Below are positions 29,989-41,943 of a DNA stretch of 64,000 nucleotides, piece after piece. Source of the DNA: Enterovibrio norvegicus DSM 15893 (GTDB taxonomy: Bacteria; Pseudomonadota; Gammaproteobacteria; Enterobacterales; Vibrionaceae). Within the stretch, counting starts at the first letter, position 1. Every line of letters starts with the position of its first letter. The notes beneath the pieces are model-generated. The model ran no database searches. It had not been told where the DNA came from and saw nothing but the letters and a program-made list of their open reading frames with translations. Made by a program: the position numbers and the translations under genes. Location: assembly GCF_900115495.1 (NCBI RefSeq), contig NZ_FOWR01000008.1:62001-126000 (forward strand), written 5' to 3'.

Positions 29989-31104
29989 ATGATCATTGGT
30001 GTACCTAAAGAAATCAAAAACCACGAGTACCGTGTAGGCATGGTCCCTGCTAGCGTTCGAGAACTCACTTCCCGTGGCCACTCAGTTAACGTCCAGTCAC
30101 AGGCAGGCATGGGGATCGGCTTCAGCGACGATGACTATGTTCAAGCAGGCGCAACAATATTGCCCACGGCTGAAGACGTCTTCGCGATCGCCGAAATGAT
30201 TGTAAAAGTTAAAGAGCCGCAGGCTGTTGAACGTGCCATGCTTCGCGAAGGGCAAATTTTGTTTACTTATTTGCACCTTGCACCAGATTTTCCACAGACA
30301 CAAGACCTTATCAAGAGCAAAGCTGTCTGTATAGCCTATGAAACCGTAACAGATTCTAAGGGTAGATTGCCACTCCTTGCCCCTATGTCCGAAGTTGCTG
30401 GTCGAATGTCGATCCAAGCAGGTGCGCAGGCACTTGAAAAATCCCGTGGCGGTGCAGGAATGCTGCTAGGCGGCGTTCCTGGCGTTGAACCCGCGAAAAT
30501 CGTCGTGTTGGGTGGTGGTGTAGTTGGTTCAAATGCTGCAAGAATGGCCGTTGGCATGCGTGCTGATGTAACCATCTTAGATCGCAACATTGATACACTG
30601 CGTGCCCTCGATGAAGAGTTCCAAGGACGCGCTAAAGTGCTCTACTCAACAGAAGAAATTCTCGAAAAGCACGTTCTCGCCGCAGATTTGGTCATCGGAG
30701 CAGTACTCATCCCTGGTGCGGCAGCACCAAAATTGGTAAACGCTGGTCATATCAAGCGTATGAAACCGGGCGCAGCCGTGGTGGATGTCGCCATTGATCA
30801 AGGCGGTTGTTTCGAAACGTCTCACGCTACCACCCACGCCGATCCAACCTACATCGTTGATGATGTTGTTCACTACTGTGTCGCAAACATGCCTGGCGCT
30901 GTAGCACGAACGTCTACTTTTGCCCTCAATAACGCGACACTTCCTTATATCGTTAAGCTGGCAAACCAAGGCTACCGCGAGGCATTATTAACTGACGATA
31001 ACCTGCTAAATGGCTTGAACGTCATCGATGGGAAAGTGACCATTAAAGAGGTCGCAGAATCTTTCGACTTAGAATTTGTTGATCCGCGAGCGGCGCTTGC
31101 GTAG
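29989..31104 (+). CDS. ald: Alanine dehydrogenase
   Basis: 371 residues. NAD-dependent reversible deamination of L-alanine to pyruvate and ammonia. Signature [20 protein letters not shown] at the N-terminus; catalytic Lys and His lie in VKVKEPQ and TYLHLAP; the Rossmann motif is [18 protein letters not shown] near 170. AGGAATCAGG precedes the ATG. It is divergent from lrp, the layout seen in vibrios, which suggests Lrp control in response to alanine. Confidence 0.97.
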   Translation: MIIGVPKEIKNHEYRVGMVPASVRELTSRGHSVNVQSQAGMGIGFSDDDYVQAGATILPTAEDVFAIAEMIVKVKEPQAVERAMLREGQILFTYLHLAPDFPQTQDLIKSKAVCIAYETVTDSKGRLPLLAPMSEVAGRMSIQAGAQALEKSRGGAGMLLGGVPGVEPAKIVVLGGGVVGSNAARMAVGMRADVTILDRNIDTLRALDEEFQGRAKVLYSTEEILEKHVLAADLVIGAVLIPGAAAPKLVNAGHIKRMKPGAAVVDVAIDQGGCFETSHATTHADPTYIVDDVVHYCVANMPGAVARTSTFALNNATLPYIVKLANQGYREALLTDDNLLNGLNVIDGKVTIKEVAESFDLEFVDPRAALA

Positions 31105-31137
31105 TAGATAAGTAATAAGTGATAACATTTTTAGATT

Positions 31138-31165
31138 AAGGGCACCGCACGGTGCCCTTTCTTTA
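31138..31165 (+). terminator. Terminator after ald
   Basis: AAGGGCACCG, short loop, CGGTGCCCTTTCTTT. Confidence 0.85.
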
Positions 31166-31200
31166 GCTTCTTATTTTCCCTACAATCAGCTTCAATATAA

Positions 31201-32187
<987 letters not shown>

Positions 32188-32199
32188 AACACGACTTCT

Positions 32200-32230
32200 A
32201 GGCCTGCTCACTTGCAGGCCTTTGCTTTGC
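32200..32230 (+). terminator. Weak terminator/attenuator between trxB and cydD
   Basis: AGGCCTGC and GCAGGCCT form an 8-bp perfect stem followed by the imperfect T-rich TTTGCTTTG. Some readthrough into cydD is likely because cydD starts only about 40 bp later. Confidence 0.6.
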
Positions 32231-32267
32231 CATACCCGCCTTCCCATACCTATACCAATGAAGTTTT

Positions 32268-34037
32268 ATGGATAAAAAGAAACAGCGCTCTCTCGCCCAA
32301 TGGCTTAAGGGGCAGAGCAAGCTAGGCAAAACATGGCTCATGACAGCAATCGGCTTGGCATTTTTGTCAGGTTTGTTTTTAGTCGCACAAGCGGCTCTGC
32401 TAGCCAATATTCTGCATGAACTTATTATTGAACATACCGACAAAGCCGATCTTTGGCTCTCTTTCGTCGGTCTCGCCGTTATCGTTTGCCTTCGCGCCGT
32501 TTGTAGCTGGGGCAAAGAACAAGCCGGCTACCGTGCGGGTGAAGCAGTTCGCTTGCACATCCGTCATCTCATTATGGATAAGTTAGAAACCCTAGGTCCT
32601 GCGACAATCCAAGGAAAACCCGCCGGTACGTGGGCAAGTCTAGTGCTTGAACAAGTTGAGGAGATGCAGGATTTCTTTGCTCGCTATCTGCCTCAAATGG
32701 CCATTGCCGTTCTTATTCCGTTTGTGATTCTTATCGTCGTGTTCCCGCTTAACTGGGCGGCAGGATTGATCTTCCTTGTTACGGCCCCTCTGGTGCCCTT
32801 CTTTATGGCACTGGTCGGCATGGGTGCAGCAGATGCAAACCGCCGTAACTTTAAAGCGTTACAACGCCTGTCTGGGCATTTCTACGATCGCCTTCGCGGC
32901 TTATCAACCATCCGTTTATTTGACCAAGCGGAAGCAGAAAGCAAACACCTTCGCGTAGCCTCTGAAGATTTTCGCAAACGCACTATGGAAGTGTTGCGCC
33001 TCGCATTCTTGTCGTCCGCGGTGCTTGAATTCTTCACAGCGTTGTCGATTGCGGTGACCGCCGTGTACTTCGGTTTTAGTTACATTGGTGAACTAAACTT
33101 CGGCCATTATGGTATCGGCATCACGCTCTTTATTGGTGTGTTTGTCTTGGTGCTTGCTCCTGAGTTCTATCAACCACTGCGGGATCTGGGCACCTATTAC
33201 CACGCAAAAGCCCAAGCCATTGGTGCGGCAGAATCCATCGTAAACTTCTTAGACTCAACGCCTGAACATCAGTCTTCGGGAGATGCAAAGATTGCGTCTG
33301 ACGTCATCACGCTTGAAGCAACAGACCTCGAAGTACTGAGCCCCGATGGTGCCGTGCTAGCCGGCCCTCTTAGCTTCTCAATTCAAGCCGGACAAAAAGT
33401 GGCTCTCGTTGGACAAAGCGGTGCAGGAAAAACCAGCTTAATCAATGCCCTACTTGGTTTCCTGCCTTACCGGGGCAGTCTTAAAATGAATGATATTGAG
33501 CTAAACTCTGCCGATCTTTCACATTGGCGCAAGCAGGTCAGTTGGGTTGGGCAAAACCCACAACTGTTCCACGGGACCATTCGAGACAATATCTGCTTAT
33601 CATCAACGCTCACCTCAGACGCTGACATGCACACAATGGCGAAAGCCGCCTACGCTGACGAATTTATTTCTAAGCTTGAAAACGGCTACGACCACCATGT
33701 AGGCGATCGCGCCGCAGGTCTTTCCGTTGGTCAGGCACAGCGCATCGCCGTTGCACGCGCATTGCTGCAGAACGGCAAATTCTGGGTACTTGATGAACCG
33801 ACAGCGAGCCTTGACGCTGCTAGCGAAAAATTGGTGATGGCGAGCTTGAGCCAAGCAACAAAAGACGCAACAACCTTGTTGATCACTCATCGCATTGACC
33901 AACTGGGAGAGAGCGATCAAATCCTCGTGATGGACAAGGGTAAACTGGTTCAACAAGGCACCTTCGATACGCTCAAAGATGTCGGCGTATTTGCAGAAAT
34001 GATCCATGCCGTAGACAGGAGTGACTTAGATGCGTGA
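32268..34037 (+). CDS. cydD: Glutathione/cysteine exporter subunit CydD
   Basis: 589 residues. ABC exporter half with six N-terminal transmembrane helices and a C-terminal ATPase: Walker A GQSGAGKT, signature LSVGQAQR and Walker B WVLDEPTA. With CydC it exports thiols to the periplasm and is needed to assemble cytochrome bd and c-type cytochromes. The stop overlaps the cydC start by 8 bp, so the two are translated together in equal amounts. The SD is weak. Confidence 0.96.
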   Translation: MDKKKQRSLAQWLKGQSKLGKTWLMTAIGLAFLSGLFLVAQAALLANILHELIIEHTDKADLWLSFVGLAVIVCLRAVCSWGKEQAGYRAGEAVRLHIRHLIMDKLETLGPATIQGKPAGTWASLVLEQVEEMQDFFARYLPQMAIAVLIPFVILIVVFPLNWAAGLIFLVTAPLVPFFMALVGMGAADANRRNFKALQRLSGHFYDRLRGLSTIRLFDQAEAESKHLRVASEDFRKRTMEVLRLAFLSSAVLEFFTALSIAVTAVYFGFSYIGELNFGHYGIGITLFIGVFVLVLAPEFYQPLRDLGTYYHAKAQAIGAAESIVNFLDSTPEHQSSGDAKIASDVITLEATDLEVLSPDGAVLAGPLSFSIQAGQKVALVGQSGAGKTSLINALLGFLPYRGSLKMNDIELNSADLSHWRKQVSWVGQNPQLFHGTIRDNICLSSTLTSDADMHTMAKAAYADEFISKLENGYDHHVGDRAAGLSVGQAQRIAVARALLQNGKFWVLDEPTASLDAASEKLVMASLSQATKDATTLLITHRIDQLGESDQILVMDKGKLVQQGTFDTLKDVGVFAEMIHAVDRSDLDA

Positions 34038-35751
34038 TCTCATTCCTTTTCTAAAACTCTATAAAAAGCATTGGTTCGGCCTGTCTTTGGGCATGTTGTT
34101 GTCATTCGCTACCCTCGCCGCCGCAATTGGTTTGCTGACCCTGTCAGGCTGGTTCATTGCTGCGTCGGCTGTTGCAGGTCTTGCTGCAACACAAAACTTC
34201 AATTACATGCTTCCTGCCGCAGGTGTTCGTGGTTTCTCCATTGCGCGAACTGCTGGACGTTGGGGTGAGCGCGTGGTGAGTCACAACGCAACATTCAAGT
34301 TGCTTGCTGATCTCCGTATTTTCTTCTTTGAGAAACTCACACCGTTGATCCCAGGAAAAGTCGGCAACCTACGTGATGCCGATATCCTCAACCGATTAGT
34401 GGCCGATGTTGATGCCATGGACCACGTTTACTTGCGTCTCGTCAGCCCGATGATTGTGGGCGTGTTAGGCATTCTCAGCATCAGTGGTTTTCTGTATTGG
34501 TTCGACCCTGCTATCGGTTTAACACTCGGCAGCATACTTTTTGCACTGATGTTTATCTTGCCTGTGGTGTTCTTCGTTCTTGGTCGTCCACACGGCGCTG
34601 AAATGACCCAGGCAAAATCGCGTTTGCGTACCTCCTTGCTTGATTGGCTTCAAGGCCATGCCGAGCTGCAGATTTTTGGTGCCGCAGAACGTTACCGCCA
34701 ACAAGCGCATAGCGATGAGAAGTGTTTGCTCAACGCACAACGCCAAATGGCCGGGATAACAGGCCTCGCGAACGGAGTGCTCTTAGCGGCAAATGGCTTA
34801 ACACTGGTGCTAATGCTTTGGCTAGCCGCTGATGGGGTCGGAGGGGATTATCCCAACCCAATGGTCGCTATGGTTGCCTTTGCCACCATGGCAAGCTTTG
34901 AGTTAATGATGCCTGTCGCGGGTGCCTTCCAGTACCTAAGCCAGACAGTGACATCAGCCAAACGCTTGAATGAAATCATTGAAGCGACACCCGAAACACC
35001 GTTTGACCCGTTGGGCTATAACAACACCGCAAAGGGCGACATCACGTTTGAATCGGTGACGTATCGCTATCACGGTGCAGACCAAACCGCCGTTGAAAAC
35101 GTCTCTCTTCACATCAAAGCCGGTGAGAAAGTCGCGCTGCTTGGGCGAACAGGCTGTGGTAAATCAACCCTACTGCAATTGATTACCCGCGCTTGGGATC
35201 CATCTGAAGGTGAAATACGCGTCGATAACGTGCCACTTTCAACGTGGCGAGAATCTGCGCTGCGTTCGTCCGTGGCTGTCGTCAGTCAACGCGTGGATCT
35301 TTTTAATGGTGCGTTGCGCAGCAACCTCGCCATGGCAAAGCCTGCGGCTACTGACGAAGAACTGCTCGACGTCATCCATAAAGTAGGCCTATCAGCCTTG
35401 CTTGAGGGGCCAGGGCTGAATACCTGGTTGGGAGATGGTGGTCGTCAGCTTTCAGGTGGTGAGCGACGTCGTCTTGGCATTGCGCGTGCGTTGTTGCGTG
35501 ATGCGCCAATTTTGTTGCTGGATGAACCTACCGAAGGGCTAGACGTGAAAACCGAACAACAGATCTTATCTTTACTGCTTGAACACAGCGAAGGTAAAAC
35601 CGTGTTGTTCATTACACACAGACTGGTTGGCCTAAAAGACATGGATACCATTTGTCTGATGGACGAAGGTGGCATTATCGAGCAAGGTTCACACTGTGAT
35701 TTGAAAGCTGCTGGCGGACGTTACACAAGTTTGTTGCAACGTATTCAGTAA
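34030..35751 (+). CDS. cydC: Glutathione/cysteine exporter subunit CydC
   Basis: 573 residues; partner of CydD in the heterodimeric ABC exporter. The membrane domain begins MRDLIPFLKLYKKHW and includes LTLSGWFIAASAVAGLA. The ATPase has Walker A GRTGCGKST, signature LSGGERRR and Walker B LLLDEPTEG. A terminator follows, so trxB-cydD-cydC form one unit or two nested ones. Confidence 0.96.
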   Translation: MRDLIPFLKLYKKHWFGLSLGMLLSFATLAAAIGLLTLSGWFIAASAVAGLAATQNFNYMLPAAGVRGFSIARTAGRWGERVVSHNATFKLLADLRIFFFEKLTPLIPGKVGNLRDADILNRLVADVDAMDHVYLRLVSPMIVGVLGILSISGFLYWFDPAIGLTLGSILFALMFILPVVFFVLGRPHGAEMTQAKSRLRTSLLDWLQGHAELQIFGAAERYRQQAHSDEKCLLNAQRQMAGITGLANGVLLAANGLTLVLMLWLAADGVGGDYPNPMVAMVAFATMASFELMMPVAGAFQYLSQTVTSAKRLNEIIEATPETPFDPLGYNNTAKGDITFESVTYRYHGADQTAVENVSLHIKAGEKVALLGRTGCGKSTLLQLITRAWDPSEGEIRVDNVPLSTWRESALRSSVAVVSQRVDLFNGALRSNLAMAKPAATDEELLDVIHKVGLSALLEGPGLNTWLGDGGRQLSGGERRRLGIARALLRDAPILLLDEPTEGLDVKTEQQILSLLLEHSEGKTVLFITHRLVGLKDMDTICLMDEGGIIEQGSHCDLKAAGGRYTSLLQRIQ

Positions 35752-35772
35752 TGCGTTTCAGATTGTATACTT

Positions 35773-35796
35773 AAGGGAGCTTCGGCTCCCTTTTTG
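35773..35796 (+). terminator. Terminator after cydC
   Basis: AAGGGAGC, UUCG loop, GCTCCCTTTTT: a textbook tetraloop terminator. Confidence 0.9.
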
Positions 35797-35853
35797 TTGG
35801 CGTCTTCGCCGCTTCTCTGTCTCATTTTTCACCTCGGAACATCGGATCATTGA

Positions 35854-36570
35854 ATGACCATTTATTTACCGCCATTAGATGACAACAAGCCTGAGCATTT
35901 TCCGCCCATTTCATCAGCGCTCGATGATCCTGATGGATTACTTGCAATAGGCGGCGATCTTTCTCCTCGTCGATTAGCATCGGCTTACCACCAAGGGATC
36001 TTTCCATGGTTTGGCGTCGATGAACCCATTTTGTGGTGGTCTCCCTCTGAACGAGCAGTCATTCACCCAACACGTTTCTCACCTCAGAAAAGCCTGCGAA
36101 AATTTGTGCGTAAAAATGGGTATCGCGTATCGATTAATCATCGTTTTGATGACGTCATCCAACATTGCGCCTTGATCCGAGGCGAAGACATGGTGTGGAT
36201 TACCCCTGAAATGCGCAGCGCCTACAAAGCACTTCATCGTCAAGGTAGTGCCCACAGCGTAGAGGTATGGCAAGGTGATGAACTCGTTGGTGGGCTTTAT
36301 GGGGTCAGTGTCGGTGCGATGTTTTGTGGTGAGTCGATGTTTTCGCTCAAACCCAATGCCTCTAAAACGGCGCTGTGGTTCTTCTGTGAGCATTTTCGCC
36401 GCCATGGCGGTCTATGGGTGGATTGTCAGATGATGACCGAGCATTTAGCGTCTATGGGCGCTCAGGCCATATCACGAGATGCCTTCTTGACTGAATTAGA
36501 GGCACTCAAGAAAGTTAAGCTTGATGAATCCGTGTATACACCGCAATGTCTAGGAGTGCAGGATGATTAA
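35854..36570 (+). CDS. aat: Leucyl/phenylalanyl-tRNA-protein transferase
   Basis: 238 residues (E. coli 234). It adds Leu or Phe from aminoacyl-tRNA to proteins with N-terminal Lys/Arg, marking them for ClpS-ClpAP. Hallmarks: DGLLAIGGDLSPRRLASAYHQGIFPW, WWSPSERAV and GGLYGVSVGAMFCGESMFS. It overlaps the second transferase gene by 8 bp, and the adaptor and unfoldase of the same pathway (clpS, clpA) lie 2-4 kb downstream. Confidence 0.97.
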   Translation: MTIYLPPLDDNKPEHFPPISSALDDPDGLLAIGGDLSPRRLASAYHQGIFPWFGVDEPILWWSPSERAVIHPTRFSPQKSLRKFVRKNGYRVSINHRFDDVIQHCALIRGEDMVWITPEMRSAYKALHRQGSAHSVEVWQGDELVGGLYGVSVGAMFCGESMFSLKPNASKTALWFFCEHFRRHGGLWVDCQMMTEHLASMGAQAISRDAFLTELEALKKVKLDESVYTPQCLGVQDD

Positions 36571-37264
36571 ACATGCCATTAAACTCGGTGTCATGGCGGC
36601 ATCACCTTGCAATTACCTGCCCTCAGAGAAAGAATCCATTGCCATTGTGATGGATGATGATGTGCTCTCAAGCGAAGGCTATAACGCTCTCGTGCAAGCG
36701 GGTTTTCGACGCAGTGGCAATAACATTTATCGGCCGCATTGTGGTGCTTGCACCGCGTGCCATTCACTGCGCGTGTCGGCGGAGCACTTCCAACCATCCA
36801 AGAGCCAGAAAAGACAGCTCAATCAATTGAAACGACTCGACCTTCAACTGAAGGACACACTCGATGACAATTGGTTTGAACTCTATGACCGATATATTTC
36901 TGCTCGCCATCGTGATGGCTCTATGTTCCCCGCACGCAAAGACGACTTTCTGTCGTTCGTGCAAAGTGACTGGCTCAGGGTACGTTACCTTCATGTCTAT
37001 GACCAAAACCAATTAATCGCCATCGCTGTCACAGATGACATTGACGCAGGTTACAGTGCCATTTACAGCTTCTTCGACCCTGACCACTCATGGTCGTTGG
37101 GTTCACTTTGTGTGCTCGCCCAATTGACATTGGCAAGCGAAAATCAGAAACCTTGGCTCTATCTTGGCTTCCAAATCGATGCGTGCAGTGCAATGCGCTA
37201 CAAAGAAAAATTCAAACCTAACCAACGTTACATTGCGGGTGAATGGGTTTCTTTAGAGAAATAA
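36563..37264 (+). CDS. bpt: Aspartate/glutamate leucyltransferase (Bpt/Ate)
   Basis: 233 residues of the R-transferase family. Bacterial Bpt adds Leu to N-terminal Asp/Glu, a second entry into the N-end rule. The N-terminal CNYLPSEKES segment, the CGACTACHSLRV cysteine motif (about 59-70) and the GNAT-like C-terminal half with KEKFKPNQRYIAGEW are present. It is absent from E. coli but usual beside aat in vibrios. Translationally coupled to aat. Confidence 0.94.
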   Translation: MIKHAIKLGVMAASPCNYLPSEKESIAIVMDDDVLSSEGYNALVQAGFRRSGNNIYRPHCGACTACHSLRVSAEHFQPSKSQKRQLNQLKRLDLQLKDTLDDNWFELYDRYISARHRDGSMFPARKDDFLSFVQSDWLRVRYLHVYDQNQLIAIAVTDDIDAGYSAIYSFFDPDHSWSLGSLCVLAQLTLASENQKPWLYLGFQIDACSAMRYKEKFKPNQRYIAGEWVSLEK

Positions 37265-37510
37265 CCACATTCCAATCTGAGCCACCCTTTGTGCATCAGA
37301 TATTATATACGCTTGATTTATCATCATTGATTTCGCCAATACGCCATAAATTCTGGCCTGAATCACGCCAAACTTAGACCTCTGGCGGATTTTTGCTGGT
37401 CACTGTGAATACAAAGGGGTAAAATTTCGGCCCTGAACTTTACAGACTCAAACAATCAAGGCATTATCTGCCAGTCAAAAAATGGCTGAGAGATAGCCTA
37501 AGAGGATTAA

Positions 37511-37729
<219 letters not shown>

Positions 37730-37751
37730 TCCTCACGTCTCGCGAACACAA

Positions 37752-37781
37752 AAAAAACCCGGCGCATGCGCCGGTTTTTTT
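37752..37781. terminator. Bidirectional terminator between infA and clpA
   Basis: AAAAAACCCGGCGC, then GCGCCGGTTTTTTT with AT between, flanked by A and T runs on both sides. Confidence 0.92.
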
Positions 37782-37801
37782 GGTTCCTGCTTTTTAATGG
37801 A

Positions 37802-40063
37802 TCAAGCAGGTTCCATCTCATCGCTAAAACTAAACGTAAGCGTGTCGTTTTTCAGACCCACTTTCACTGTACCGCCATTCACCAAACAACCGAACAATAG
37901 CTCGTTCGCCAAGTTCTTCTTCACATGCTCCTGCATGACACGCGCCATTGGGCGTGCACCCATTGATTTGTCGTACCCTTTCTCTGCCAGCCACAATTTC
38001 GCTTTGTCTGTGACTTCAAGAGAAACGCCACGCGCATCCAATTGAGCTTGAAGCTCGACAACAAACTTGTCCACAACTTGAAGAATGACGTCTTTATCCA
38101 AGTTGTTAAACCAAATGATGTTATCAAGACGGTTTCGGAACTCAGGTGCAAATACCTTCTTAATCTCAGCCATCGCATCGTGGCTGTGATCTTGTTGGAT
38201 CAAACCGATCGATTTACGAATGGTTTCCGTTACGCCCGCGTTGGTTGTCATCACGAGGATCACGTTTCTGAAATCAGCCTTACGACCATTGTTGTCCGTC
38301 AGTGTCCCGTTATCCATTACCTGAAGAAGCAGGTTGAAGACATCAGGGTGTGCTTTTTCGATTTCATCGAGCAGCACCACACTGTGTGGATGTTTAATCA
38401 CAGCATCCGTCAGCAAACCACCTTGGTCATAACCCACATAGCCAGGAGGCGCACCAATCAAACGGCTGACGGTATGGCGCTCCATGTACTCTGACATATC
38501 GAAGCGTTGCAGCTCGATACCCATCGCACGGGCAAGTTGAACGGTGACCTCGGTTTTACCCACGCCCGTTGGACCTGCAAACAAGAACGAACCTACAGGT
38601 TTATTCTCTGCGCCCAAGCCTGCGCGGCTAAGCTTAATCGCCTCACACAATGCACCAATGGCATCGTCTTGTCCGAAGACCAGCATCTTGAGTTTCTGCT
38701 CAAGCGACTGAAGCACTTCGCGGTCAGTTGACGACACTGACTTCTCAGGGATACGCGCCATCTTCGCAATCATGGCTTCAATATCACCAACACCAACGGT
38801 TTTCTTACGCTTGTTTGCTGGCGCAAGGCGGCAGCGCGCACCGGCTTCATCAATCACATCAATGGCTTTATCTGGTAGATGACGGTCATTAATGTATTTG
38901 GCTGAAAGCTCAACCGCAGCTCGGATGGCTTTATTGGTATAGCGAACTTCGTGGTGAGCTTCGTACTTAGGTTTCAACCCCATCAGGATCTTCGTGGTGT
39001 CATCAATAGATGGCTCCACAACATCGATTTTTTGGAAGCGACGCGCCAGCGCGCGCTCTTTTTCAAAGATGCTGCTGTATTCCTGATAGGTGGTAGAACC
39101 GATACAGCGGAGTTTGCCGCTCGAAAGTAACGGTTTGATTAAGTTAGCGGCGTCTACTTGGCCGCCTGATGCCGCACCTGCACCAATGATGGTATGAATT
39201 TCATCAATGAACAGAACCGCATGCTCTTCTTTCTCAAGCTGCTTTAGAATGGTCTTGAAGCGCTTCTCAAAATCACCACGGTATTTGGTTCCCGCAAGAA
39301 GCGAACCAATATCGAGAGAGTAAATCACGCAGTTTTGAATGATTTCTGGCACTTGGCCTTCAACGATGCGCCACGCGAGGCCTTCTGCAATCGCTGTTTT
39401 ACCGACCCCAGCTTCGCCAACCAAAAGTGGGTTGTTCTTACGACGACGACAAAGCACTTGGATTGTACGCTCAAGCTCTTTGTCACGGCCGATAAGTGGG
39501 TCAATACCACCAACACGAGCCAGTTGGTTAAGGTTGGTTGCGAAGTTCTCTAAGCGCTCTTCACCACCTTCAACGGCCGCTTCTTCAGAAGAAAGGTCCG
39601 CACCCGGCAGTTCTTCATCGCTACTTGCAGATTTGGTTGTACCGTGTGAAATGTAGTTAACGACATCAAGACGGCTAATATCATTTTTCTTAAGCAGGTA
39701 AGCCGCGTGGGATTCTTGCTCACTAAAAATGGCCACCAGCACGTTAGCGCCACTTACTTCACTACGACCCGATGATTGGACGTGGAAGACGGCACGTTGA
39801 AGTACTCGCTGAAAACTCAGCGTTGGTTGGGTTTCTCGATTGTCATCATCAACAGGAATCAACGGCGTTGTTTGTTCGATGAATGCTTCCAATTCTTTGC
39901 GCAAGGCATCAAGATCGGCGCGGCAAGCGAGTAGCGCTTCTCGAGCGGCAACGTTTTCTAACAACGCGAGTAGCAGGTGTTCCACAGTCATAAACTCATG
40001 ACGTTTCTCACGTGCTCTTGCGAACGCCCCGTTCAGGCTCGCTTCAAGTTCTTTGTTTAGCAT
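37802..40063 (-). CDS. clpA: ClpA ATP-dependent unfoldase
   Basis: 753 residues (E. coli 758). N-terminal ClpS-binding domain (1-140), then two AAA+ modules: Walker A GEAGVGKT with [10 protein letters not shown], and GPTGVGKT with LLDEIEKAH. The P-clpP docking loop IGL is present in SIGLIQQ. It unfolds substrates for ClpP. A strong GGGAGGTG precedes the ATG. It lies 58 bp downstream of clpS and is presumably transcribed with it. Confidence 0.98.
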   Translation of the reverse strand: MLNKELEASLNGAFARAREKRHEFMTVEHLLLALLENVAAREALLACRADLDALRKELEAFIEQTTPLIPVDDDNRETQPTLSFQRVLQRAVFHVQSSGRSEVSGANVLVAIFSEQESHAAYLLKKNDISRLDVVNYISHGTTKSASSDEELPGADLSSEEAAVEGGEERLENFATNLNQLARVGGIDPLIGRDKELERTIQVLCRRRKNNPLLVGEAGVGKTAIAEGLAWRIVEGQVPEIIQNCVIYSLDIGSLLAGTKYRGDFEKRFKTILKQLEKEEHAVLFIDEIHTIIGAGAASGGQVDAANLIKPLLSSGKLRCIGSTTYQEYSSIFEKERALARRFQKIDVVEPSIDDTTKILMGLKPKYEAHHEVRYTNKAIRAAVELSAKYINDRHLPDKAIDVIDEAGARCRLAPANKRKKTVGVGDIEAMIAKMARIPEKSVSSTDREVLQSLEQKLKMLVFGQDDAIGALCEAIKLSRAGLGAENKPVGSFLFAGPTGVGKTEVTVQLARAMGIELQRFDMSEYMERHTVSRLIGAPPGYVGYDQGGLLTDAVIKHPHSVVLLDEIEKAHPDVFNLLLQVMDNGTLTDNNGRKADFRNVILVMTTNAGVTETIRKSIGLIQQDHSHDAMAEIKKVFAPEFRNRLDNIIWFNNLDKDVILQVVDKFVVELQAQLDARGVSLEVTDKAKLWLAEKGYDKSMGARPMARVMQEHVKKNLANELLFGCLVNGGTVKVGLKNDTLTFSFSDEMEPA

Positions 40064-40121
40064 AAGGCACCTCCCTCAATAACCACATTCTGGTGTGCCG
40101 GAGAAATCCTTTTTCTATCGC

Positions 40122-40442
40122 TTAGGCTTTCTCCATTGTGCACAGTAGTGGGTGCTGATGTTCTTTTGCATACATCATTACCTGTGCGACTTTCATCTCG
40201 GCAACTTCCGAGGAATAAATGCCACAGACAGCCTTTCCTTCATAGTGAACAGCTAGCATCAACTGTGTCGCTTTTTCCAAATCCATGGAAAAGAATCGCT
40301 GTAACACCTCCACTACAAACTCCATGGGGGTGTAATCATCATTATTCAATAGCACTTTGTATAATGATGGCGGTTTTACTTTGGTTTCTTCCGCTTCTTT
40401 AACGTCAGAATCCGGAACTATCCATTCGTACATTTTGCTCAT
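40122..40442 (-). CDS. clpS: ClpS adaptor of the N-end rule
   Basis: 106 residues, the same as E. coli. It delivers proteins with N-terminal Leu, Phe, Tyr or Trp to ClpA. The binding pocket residues lie in [13 protein letters not shown] and [14 protein letters not shown]; the flexible N-terminus (1-25) needed for delivery is present. MSKMYEW is the vibrio-type N-terminus, so the first ATG is used. Confidence 0.98.
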   Translation of the reverse strand: MSKMYEWIVPDSDVKEAEETKVKPPSLYKVLLNNDDYTPMEFVVEVLQRFFSMDLEKATQLMLAVHYEGKAVCGIYSSEVAEMKVAQVMMYAKEHQHPLLCTMEKA

Positions 40443-41267
40443 AACTGCTTACAATCTTTAAGGTAGCTCAAGTGTTCCTTACAAAACAATTATTTATCTA
40501 GGTGTTTTGTATATTGGGATATCATACACAAGAAACGCTACCGATACTTAAAACGTAATTCACAGATTGTATTCCAGCAACCGTGACAATGCTATGTTGA
40601 GCGATCTTTACGATGCAGAAATAGTGCCATAGTTCACCAATCCTTCCTCGCCATTTCAATCTCAAATCACTTTGTCAATCAATCAGACCGTCAAAACACC
40701 CTGCGTATTACAGACAGAACCCACAATGTAAGAATATCCATACACTTGTTTGGATTACCACAACCATCATCTTACTTTCACTTTGTTGAACAGCACAAAA
40801 ACTTAATTCTCTTCGTTAATATTCATTCATTAACTATTCACCAATCAAATACCTTGGAATACGTGTATTAATACACTGACAAGCGTAAAAAAAAAACGGC
40901 TTCTCAAACCTTAATTATCATGATGTTACAATTGGAGCCTTGATAACAGGGATTAACAGCTTTGAAGCTATTTTTTAAGAACCCTTAAAATCAACTTAAC
41001 ACATCCGACCTTTGATATTGATTCGACTGACTTATTTATGAAACAAAATGACACATAATGGTACATACATCATCCTTCGCGAACATCTTCAGTTATTTTT
41101 ATTAAAATGTTGTTATATGGCTTCTAAGGGGCTTGACTGCCTAAATCTTTCTACTAGAGTGTGAATTGAAGTAAAAACATACAGCATCAATTACCAATGA
41201 GTAACGTGATTGCAGATGTTGGTTTTACTCATAGTTATGCAATTTGAATGCAAGAGGGATGTTTCGC
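40443..41267. other. Long AT-rich gap between clpS and cspD
   Basis: 825 bp, unusually AT-rich and very long for this compact neighbourhood. It holds the divergent clpS and cspD promoters. A small hairpin AGCTT-TG-AAGCT followed by ATTTTTT lies at 40958-40976 on the + strand and could end a short transcript. A ten-A run lies near 40887-40896. No ORF with an SD sequence was found. Confidence 0.5.
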
Positions 41268-41489
41268 ATGGCAAGTGGTACAGTTAAATGGTTTAACAAC
41301 GCTAAAGGGTTTGGCTTCATATGCCCTGATGAAGGTGATGGCGATATTTTTGCTCATTACTCTACGATTCAAATGGATGGTTACCGGACATTGAAAGCCG
41401 GACAGACCGTGAATTATGAAGTGCTGGAAGGTCCTAAGGGTTACCATGCTAGCCAGATTGTTCCAATAGAAAGCGAAGCCTTAAAATAA
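41268..41489 (+). CDS. cspD: Cold-shock-like protein CspD
   Basis: 73 residues, OB-fold with RNP1 KGFGFI and RNP2-like DIFAHYST. The C-terminal extension and position next to clpS mark it as CspD, a stationary-phase inhibitor of replication, rather than a cold-induced CspA. The ATG at 41268 (MASGTVKWFN) is chosen over an upstream ATG because AGAGGG precedes it and the family N-terminus follows. Confidence 0.95.
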   Translation: MASGTVKWFNNAKGFGFICPDEGDGDIFAHYSTIQMDGYRTLKAGQTVNYEVLEGPKGYHASQIVPIESEALK

Positions 41490-41534
41490 TTAGTGTTGTT
41501 ACAAATCTTTTTGCTGCCGTAAGGTCGAAGTTTG

Positions 41535-41567
41535 AAAGAGCGAACATTTTGTTCGCTCTTTTGTTTT
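41535..41567 (+). terminator. Terminator after cspD
   Basis: AAAGAGCGAAC, loop ATTTT, GTTCGCTCTTTTGTTTT. Confidence 0.88.
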
Positions 41568-41720
41568 ATACGCTCCAGCCCAGATTCTAAAAGGCGTCCA
41601 GCCTCCTCAACCCCACAAAAAAACATCCTGGATTATCAATACTGAGAACGTGCACCCTCACGTAAAAGTCTAATTTCACCTTAGGGCGAGACCAATTTTT
41701 CATACACATCGCTCAGACAA

Positions 41721-41895
41721 ACGCTCAAGCAGTTTGAAGATGCAGGATTCCGTGAGATTTACAACGATACGCAAAGGCTCTCTTTCAGACAGTGCTCTCA
41801 TCACTCAGCACTATTCGCCAAAAGCACACCGCTCTCATCGTTCGTAATCGCTACCGAAGCAAGGCCATCTCATTGTTTGGGCATATACCCGAGCC
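41721..41895. repeat. Degenerate copy of MITE-like inverted-repeat element
   Basis: The left arm TGAAGATGCAGGATTC (41735-41750) and the right end TTGTTTGGGCATATACCCGAGCC (41873-41895, given here as an interval) match the arms of the element at 49033-49217 in the same order and at nearly the same distance (about 175 versus 185-190 bp). The middle has diverged. It ends about 50 bp before the peroxidase start. Confidence 0.5.
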
Positions 41896-41943
41896 TTTTC
41901 ATAGTGTTCGGGACTACATATCTGTTAGACAAAGGGCTATTCG

